8,713 nucleotides of DNA from contig NZ_CAMYEZ010000096.1 in the NCBI RefSeq assembly GCF_947254915.1, positions 1-8,713 of the forward strand. Direction: 5' to 3'. A program made the position numbers and the translations under genes. The notes beneath the pieces are model-generated. The model saw only the letters and a program-made list of their open reading frames with translations, did not search any database and had not been told where the DNA came from. Shown here one piece after another: positions 5,091 through 8,713 of this stretch. Position 1 is the stretch's first letter, and the number at the start of each line of letters is the position of its first letter. The stretch comes from an uncultured Porphyromonas sp. Its GTDB lineage: Bacteria; Bacteroidota; Bacteroidia; Bacteroidales; Porphyromonadaceae.

Positions 5091-7202
5091 TTATGCGAAG
5101 GTCAGCTCTTGGATCAGGCGGGGGCACTTAGCCCACTTGTCAATCATGAAGAGGACGTAGCGGATATCTACCGAGATGGTGCGCTGTAGATCAGGCTCAA
5201 ACTCGATGTCACCACTCATAGCCTCCCAGTTGCCATCGAAAGCTAGACCGATGAGGTTACCGTTCTTGTCAAAGACAGGGCTACCTGAGTTACCACCCGT
5301 AATATCGTTGTCCGAGAGGAAGCAGGTGAAGAGGTGATTGCCCACACCGTAAGGTGCGAAGTTCGCAGGATCGCTCAGCAGCTTGAGGATCTCAGGCTGT
5401 ACGGCGAACTCGGTGCTGTTGGGATTCTGCTTCTGGAAGACACCACGCTCCGTCGTGAAGTGGTAGTACCACGCACCATCTCCTGGCTCGTAGCCGAGGA
5501 TACGCCCATAGCTCATACGCATCGTGAAGTTAGCGTCTGATGGACGTAGTGCCTTAGGCTGGAACTCGCTCATAGCGGCAAAGAGTTCACGCTTACCCTT
5601 CTCAATAGCGTGGTTGTACTCTAGGTACTTATCCAGCAAAGATGAGTAGTACATCAGTACGCTCTGGACGAGCTCTTGTACAGGATCGTTAGCGAGGGTC
5701 TCCTTTATCTTGTTCTGATCCATAGCCAGTACGGACATCATCTTATCCTCATAAGGGACGACGCTATTGGCGAAAAGCTCCTCAGCATAAGCCTTGTAGT
5801 CACCACCGAAGCGCTCATCAATAATCTGATAGATGAAGGGGAGGTTGTCAGCTGGTAGCTTCGTACGTAGCAGTGCGAGCATAGCAGGGAGTACCTCACG
5901 GTCTAGGTTAGGTAGGTAATCCTTGTAAAGGTCTGTCAGCTCCTTCTTGTCACCAGAGCCAGCTGCCACCATAGCCCGATAGCCAAGCATCACGACCTCC
6001 GTGCCACTCAGCATCGTCTCAATTATATAGTTGAGCTGACGATTGTAAGGAGCAGCCTCCTCGTAGGCACGCTTTAGGTCGGGCAGGATATTGCCGTAAG
6101 GCTTGCCTGTACGTGCGACCCACTGAGTGAATGCCTCCTCCTCGGCACGCTTGCGATCTATCACGTGGAGCTTCTCGAGACCACGGTTCATACCGATCGA
6201 GTTCTTCCAGTAGTTCGCACTCTGAGCATATTTGCTAGCGTACTTGATGCGGGTAGCTTGGTCAGCGTCCATAGCGCGCTTCCAGATCTCCTGCTTGACA
6301 CCACGAGCCTCGATGCGGGGAGCGTTCTCATTCTCAATGCGATCAATCACACCGTAAGAGGTGAGGTAACGATCGGTAGAGCCTGGGAAGCCAATGGTCA
6401 TTGCGTAATCCTGCTCCTGGTACCCCTTTAGAGAAACCTTTGTATAGTAGACAGGACGGTAAGGCTTGTTGCTTGCTGCGTACTCAGCGGGCTTGTTGTT
6501 GGCATCAGCATAGACGCGGAAGACGCTAAAGTCGCCCGTGTGACGAGGCCACATCCAGTTGTCCGTATCACCGCCAAACTTACCGACGCTGCTCGGTGGA
6601 GTCATCACGAGACGAACATCCTTAAACTCATCGTAGATGACGACATAGTACTTATTGCCAGCGTAAAATGGAGTTACCTCCACAGCGTCAAAGGGAGACT
6701 TCGTGTACTCCTTGACAATATCCTCAGAGACCTTTTCAATCGTCTCTTGACGCTTAGCCTCGTCCGTGATACCAGCCACAGCCTGCTCGATGCGAGCCGT
6801 CACGTCAATCTGCGCACGGAGGTACTTGACAGAGAGACCTGGGATCGGCAGCTCCTCACGGAAAGATTGAGAGGCGAAGCCGTCACGCAGATAGTCATGC
6901 TCTACCGTACTCTGGCTCTGGATCGCATCGTAGCCGCAGTGGTGGTTCGTAAAGAGTAGTCCCTGATTAGAGACCGTGATACCCGTACAGCCACCTCCGA
7001 AGATGACCACGCCACGTGCTATCGATGGCTTGTCTAGATTGTAGAGCTGGTCTAGGGATAGGTTAAAGCCCAGCTCACGCATACGAGCTTCGTTTTGCTC
7101 GTTAAGCTCACTGAGTACCCACATGCCCTTGTCGGCACGTGCTGTAGCACTGCACACGAGGAGTGCACAGAGGGTCAGGAGCAAGGTCTGTAGTTTGTTC
7201 AT
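5091..7202 (-). CDS. dpp7: S46-family dipeptidyl-peptidase, DPP7 type
   Basis: This 703-residue secreted serine peptidase removes dipeptides from peptide N-termini, preferring a hydrophobic second residue. It feeds amino-acid fermentation in asaccharolytic Porphyromonas. The chosen ATG (7202) opens a classic signal peptide, MNKLQ then a Leu-rich core, with a likely cut after ARA (residue 23) and a mature start DKGMW as in P. gingivalis DPP7. The triad is His88 (TNHHCGYD), Asp224 (PRHTGDFSVFRVY) and Ser639 (TGGNSGSPVF). Gly657, 18 residues after the serine (FDGNW), is the DPP7-type residue; DPP11, specific for Asp/Glu, has Arg or Ser there. Length is close to P. gingivalis DPP7 (about 712). 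No type IX secretion C-terminal domain is present, so a periplasmic location is expected. The frame is open to an ATG at 7289, but that start overlaps the DUF389 gene and buries the signal peptide. Upstream spacing is 32 bp. Confidence 0.96.
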   Translation of the reverse strand: MNKLQTLLLTLCALLVCSATARADKGMWVLSELNEQNEARMRELGFNLSLDQLYNLDKPSIARGVVIFGGGCTGITVSNQGLLFTNHHCGYDAIQSQSTVEHDYLRDGFASQSFREELPIPGLSVKYLRAQIDVTARIEQAVAGITDEAKRQETIEKVSEDIVKEYTKSPFDAVEVTPFYAGNKYYVVIYDEFKDVRLVMTPPSSVGKFGGDTDNWMWPRHTGDFSVFRVYADANNKPAEYAASNKPYRPVYYTKVSLKGYQEQDYAMTIGFPGSTDRYLTSYGVIDRIENENAPRIEARGVKQEIWKRAMDADQATRIKYASKYAQSANYWKNSIGMNRGLEKLHVIDRKRAEEEAFTQWVARTGKPYGNILPDLKRAYEEAAPYNRQLNYIIETMLSGTEVVMLGYRAMVAAGSGDKKELTDLYKDYLPNLDREVLPAMLALLRTKLPADNLPFIYQIIDERFGGDYKAYAEELFANSVVPYEDKMMSVLAMDQNKIKETLANDPVQELVQSVLMYYSSLLDKYLEYNHAIEKGKRELFAAMSEFQPKALRPSDANFTMRMSYGRILGYEPGDGAWYYHFTTERGVFQKQNPNSTEFAVQPEILKLLSDPANFAPYGVGNHLFTCFLSDNDITGGNSGSPVFDKNGNLIGLAFDGNWEAMSGDIEFEPDLQRTISVDIRYVLFMIDKWAKCPRLIQELTFA

Positions 7203-7217
7203 AAGACGCTTATCTAT

Positions 7218-7247
7218 TAAAGTTAGTATTGTGTTTAGTTCGTCAAG
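7218..7247 (-). promoter_or_regulatory. Possible promoter for dpp7
   Basis: On the minus strand CTTG (7247-7244) is followed after 18 nt by TAACTTTA (7225-7218). These resemble the Bacteroidetes -33 TTTG and -7 TAnnTTTG elements with one mismatch each. The -33 part falls in the last codons of the DUF389 gene, and the leader would be only about 10 nt. Read-through from the DUF389 gene 32 bp upstream is an alternative. Weak call. Confidence 0.3.
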
Positions 7248-8578
7248 ATTAGCTGTAGTGCATCCGCTTTGGTACGCTTCTGTAGCCACTCCTCCAGCTT
7301 GTTTCGCTCCGCTGGGGATATACGGTGCGACGGGGTCGTCACGAGGATGTGGAGGACTGAGTCTTGCCCCTGGATAAACTCCATCGAGGGCATCAGCCGC
7401 ACCTGACTTATGTCAGTAAAGACGGCTCTCGCCTCATCGCTCACATCGTGCGTCAGCGACTTGTAGTAGTCGTAGCGCAGGAGCGTACGACGCAGTGAGT
7501 CAATCTCGGCACGCTGCTCAGAGGCGGTGCGTTCGGATCGCTCGTAGAGGTCACGTAGCAGGACACCGCCCAGCTGCTCGTAGTCCGTAGGAGCTTCATT
7601 GTCAAAGCCTTGGTGCACCTGTAGCTCAAGGCTTGACAAGCCGTAGCTAGGGAGCAAGGCTGAGATGCTGTCGATTGTCTGAGCCGAGAGTGGTTTGCCG
7701 ATCAGCACCACATCTATGTAAGGCGCCTTTCCGTCCTCGCCACGTACCAGCGACTGGCGGATCACCTGATGATCTGATGAGACAAAGTGGTCTGCGACAA
7801 ACTGCTTGGCACGCTCCTCCTGATAAGAGTCTCGCACCAGACGGACGCTCAGGTAGATGCTCGGTATGAGCGTGCAGACCGCTATGACGGTGATCCAGCG
7901 ATAGCTTCGCTTGCGTATATCCCCCGAGGCGACAGGCTTCATCGGGAAGCGCATGATGCGCACCATCACAAAGGTGGCAAAAGCGATAAAGACCGAGTTA
8001 ATGAGGTAAAGGTAGATGGCACCGAAGAAGAAAGCCCAGTTGCCCGTGGCTATGCCAAAGCCTGCCGTACAGAGCGGAGGCATGAGCGCCGTAGCGATAG
8101 CCACGCCAGGGAGCACCTGTCCCTTGCTCTTGCTACTACCCGCGATCAGTCCCGCAGCACCACCAAAGAAAGCGATCAAGACATCGTAGATCGATGGCTC
8201 CGTACGTCCCAGGAGCTCGCTACCAGGCTGGTCTAGTGGGGTCAAGAGGAAGTAGATCGTGGCGGTCGTGATGCTGAAGAGTGTCGTCAGTGCGAGGTTG
8301 CGCAGCGACTTGCGCACCAGATCTAGGTCGGCAATGCCGAAGCCTAGTCCGAAGCCGATGATTGGGCCCATCAGTGGGGAGATAAGCATCGCACCGATGA
8401 TGACCGCTGTCGAATTGACATTGAGTCCTATTGAGGCGACGAGGATAGCGCAGATGAGGATCCATAGCTTGGTACCGCGAAACTCCACATCCCCCTTGAG
8501 CGACTCAATGGTCGCCACGTCGCCCGCCTTGTCCTCGCGAAAGTCGAGTAGCTTGCGTAGCCAGCTCCAGGCACTCAT
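7235..8578 (-). CDS. DUF389 multi-pass membrane protein
   Basis: From the ATG at 8578 this is a 447-residue protein of the DUF389 (hydrophobic domain TIGR00341-like) family, function unknown. A short basic N-terminus (MSAWSWLRKLLDF) leads into about seven hydrophobic segments near 37-53, 57-84, 94-113, 130-147, 154-176, 181-207 and 227-247. The family's conserved membrane motifs are NVNSTAVIIGAMLISPLMGP (53-72) and PGVAIATALMPPLCTAG (157-173). Residues about 250-447 form a hydrophilic domain with a charged, heptad-like stretch near 345-375 (ERSERTASEQRAEIDSLRRT) that may be a coiled coil. An internal transporter or channel role has been guessed for the family, but nothing here proves it. The frame has no stop from 8579 to the right edge, so the true start may lie outside the window; the ATG at 8578 fits the usual beginning of relatives. 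It precedes dpp7 by 32 bp on the same strand. Confidence 0.88.
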   Translation of the reverse strand: MSAWSWLRKLLDFREDKAGDVATIESLKGDVEFRGTKLWILICAILVASIGLNVNSTAVIIGAMLISPLMGPIIGFGLGFGIADLDLVRKSLRNLALTTLFSITTATIYFLLTPLDQPGSELLGRTEPSIYDVLIAFFGGAAGLIAGSSKSKGQVLPGVAIATALMPPLCTAGFGIATGNWAFFFGAIYLYLINSVFIAFATFVMVRIMRFPMKPVASGDIRKRSYRWITVIAVCTLIPSIYLSVRLVRDSYQEERAKQFVADHFVSSDHQVIRQSLVRGEDGKAPYIDVVLIGKPLSAQTIDSISALLPSYGLSSLELQVHQGFDNEAPTDYEQLGGVLLRDLYERSERTASEQRAEIDSLRRTLLRYDYYKSLTHDVSDEARAVFTDISQVRLMPSMEFIQGQDSVLHILVTTPSHRISPAERNKLEEWLQKRTKADALQLILTN

Positions 8579-8597
8579 CCACCAGATGTTTTCCTCT

Positions 8598-8632
8598 GGC
8601 TGTTGGCTGTTAGCTGTTGGCTGTTGGCGATT
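8598..8632. repeat. Five-unit 7-bp tandem repeat (GGCTGTT)
   Basis: Consecutive heptamers read GGCTGTT, GGCTGTT, AGCTGTT, GGCTGTT and GGCGATT on the plus strand. Read on the minus strand in the DUF389 frame they encode a Gln/Pro/Asn-rich stretch (NRQQPTANSQQP). The unit length is not a multiple of three, so a change in copy number would shift any frame that reads through it. It lies 20 bp upstream of the ATG at 8578. Confidence 0.8.
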
Positions 8633-8713
8633 AGTAGTCTTGCTAGGTGCCGGTTGATCCGTTGTGACCGCTACTTTACTCTGGCTAGGCGTTGTAGTAG
8701 CTTTGCTAGGTGC
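8633..8713. repeat. 18-bp direct repeats, 63-bp period
   Basis: AGTAGTCTTGCTAGGTGC (8633-8650) recurs as AGTAGCTTTGCTAGGTGC (8696-8713), 16 of 18 bases identical, with the second copy cut by the window edge. A weaker relative, CTGGCTAGGC (8681-8690), lies between. The 63-bp offset equals 21 codons, and on the minus strand both copies encode APSK followed by Thr-rich sequence, which suits a coding repeat. Confidence 0.65.

Larger units (their letters stand above)
8579..8713 (-). other. Open Pro/Ser/Thr/Gln-rich extension of the DUF389 frame, reaching the window edge
   Basis: Reading the minus strand in the DUF389 frame, all 45 codons upstream of the ATG at 8578 are sense codons, with no ATG among them. 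The translation is low complexity: APSKATTTPSQSK, then VAVTTDQPAPSKTT, then NRQQPTANSQQP and EENIWW immediately before MSAWSW. APSK occurs twice exactly 21 codons apart, with a related TPSQSK between. Either the gene starts beyond position 8713 and the protein has a disordered cytoplasmic N-terminal tail, or this is untranslated sequence that happens to be open. Absence of stops over 135 bp is only moderate evidence. Confidence 0.5.

Noticed and set aside
6540..6959. 139-residue plus-strand open frame
   Set aside because: It lies wholly antisense to dpp7, whose motifs are intact across the region; its translation shows no recognisable domain.
7135..7202. Lipoprotein signal in DPP7
   Set aside because: The cysteine at residue 17 follows LLV, which lacks the small residue required before a lipobox cysteine; an ARA signal peptidase I site fits better.
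7787..8236. 149-residue plus-strand open frame
   Set aside because: It is antisense to the DUF389 gene and its Arg/Asp/His-rich translation is typical of a shadow frame in GC-rich coding DNA.
8259..8657. 132-residue plus-strand open frame ending in the heptamer repeat
   Set aside because: It is antisense to the DUF389 membrane segments; its CWLLAVGCW end is just the 7-bp repeat read in another frame.

Overview
The window looks like chromosomal sequence from a Bacteroidales bacterium, most likely a Porphyromonas species. The reasons are a full-length S46 dipeptidyl-peptidase close to DPP7, a PASTA / RluD-type / Ddl / acyltransferase cluster of Bacteroidales type, a TAnnTTTG-type -7 promoter element and the near absence of Shine-Dalgarno sequences. 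The GC-rich codons would suit the asaccharolytica/uenonis side of the genus better than P. gingivalis, but species is inference.

Layout. Positions 1-141 hold an array of short dyad symmetries spaced about 21-22 bp apart, ending at a promoter (-7 element 150-157). From there a tight plus-strand operon runs 185-4133: a membrane-anchored two-PASTA protein, an RluD-family rRNA pseudouridine synthase (overlapping start), D-alanine--D-alanine ligase, and a PlsC/LPLAT-like acyltransferase (ATGA overlap). A 14-bp perfect inverted repeat at 4140-4182 closes it. Everything to the right is on the minus strand: trmD (4208-4885), a 139-bp REPIN-like element (4921-5059), the S46 peptidase dpp7 (5091-7202) and a DUF389 membrane protein (7235-8578). 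The DUF389 reading frame stays open, without a stop, to the right edge through a Pro/Ser/Thr/Gln-rich repeat segment.

How the genes fit together. The left operon joins envelope synthesis (D-Ala-D-Ala for peptidoglycan, a probable phospholipid or lipid-A-related acyl transfer, a peptidoglycan-associated PASTA protein) with 23S rRNA modification. TrmD adds a second translation-fidelity RNA modification. DPP7 is the catabolic enzyme: it releases dipeptides with a hydrophobic second residue from peptides in the periplasm, the main nutrient route of asaccharolytic Porphyromonas. DUF389 is an uncharacterised inner-membrane protein.

The coding content is mostly conserved housekeeping. The most unusual material is non-coding or at the edges: the phased dyad array, the REPIN-like paired palindromes with GTAG heads (whose transposase would lie elsewhere in the genome), an HX5D rather than HX4D motif in the acyltransferase, and the repeat-bearing possible N-terminal extension of the DUF389 protein. 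No RNA genes, CRISPR array or insertion sequence with a transposase was seen.
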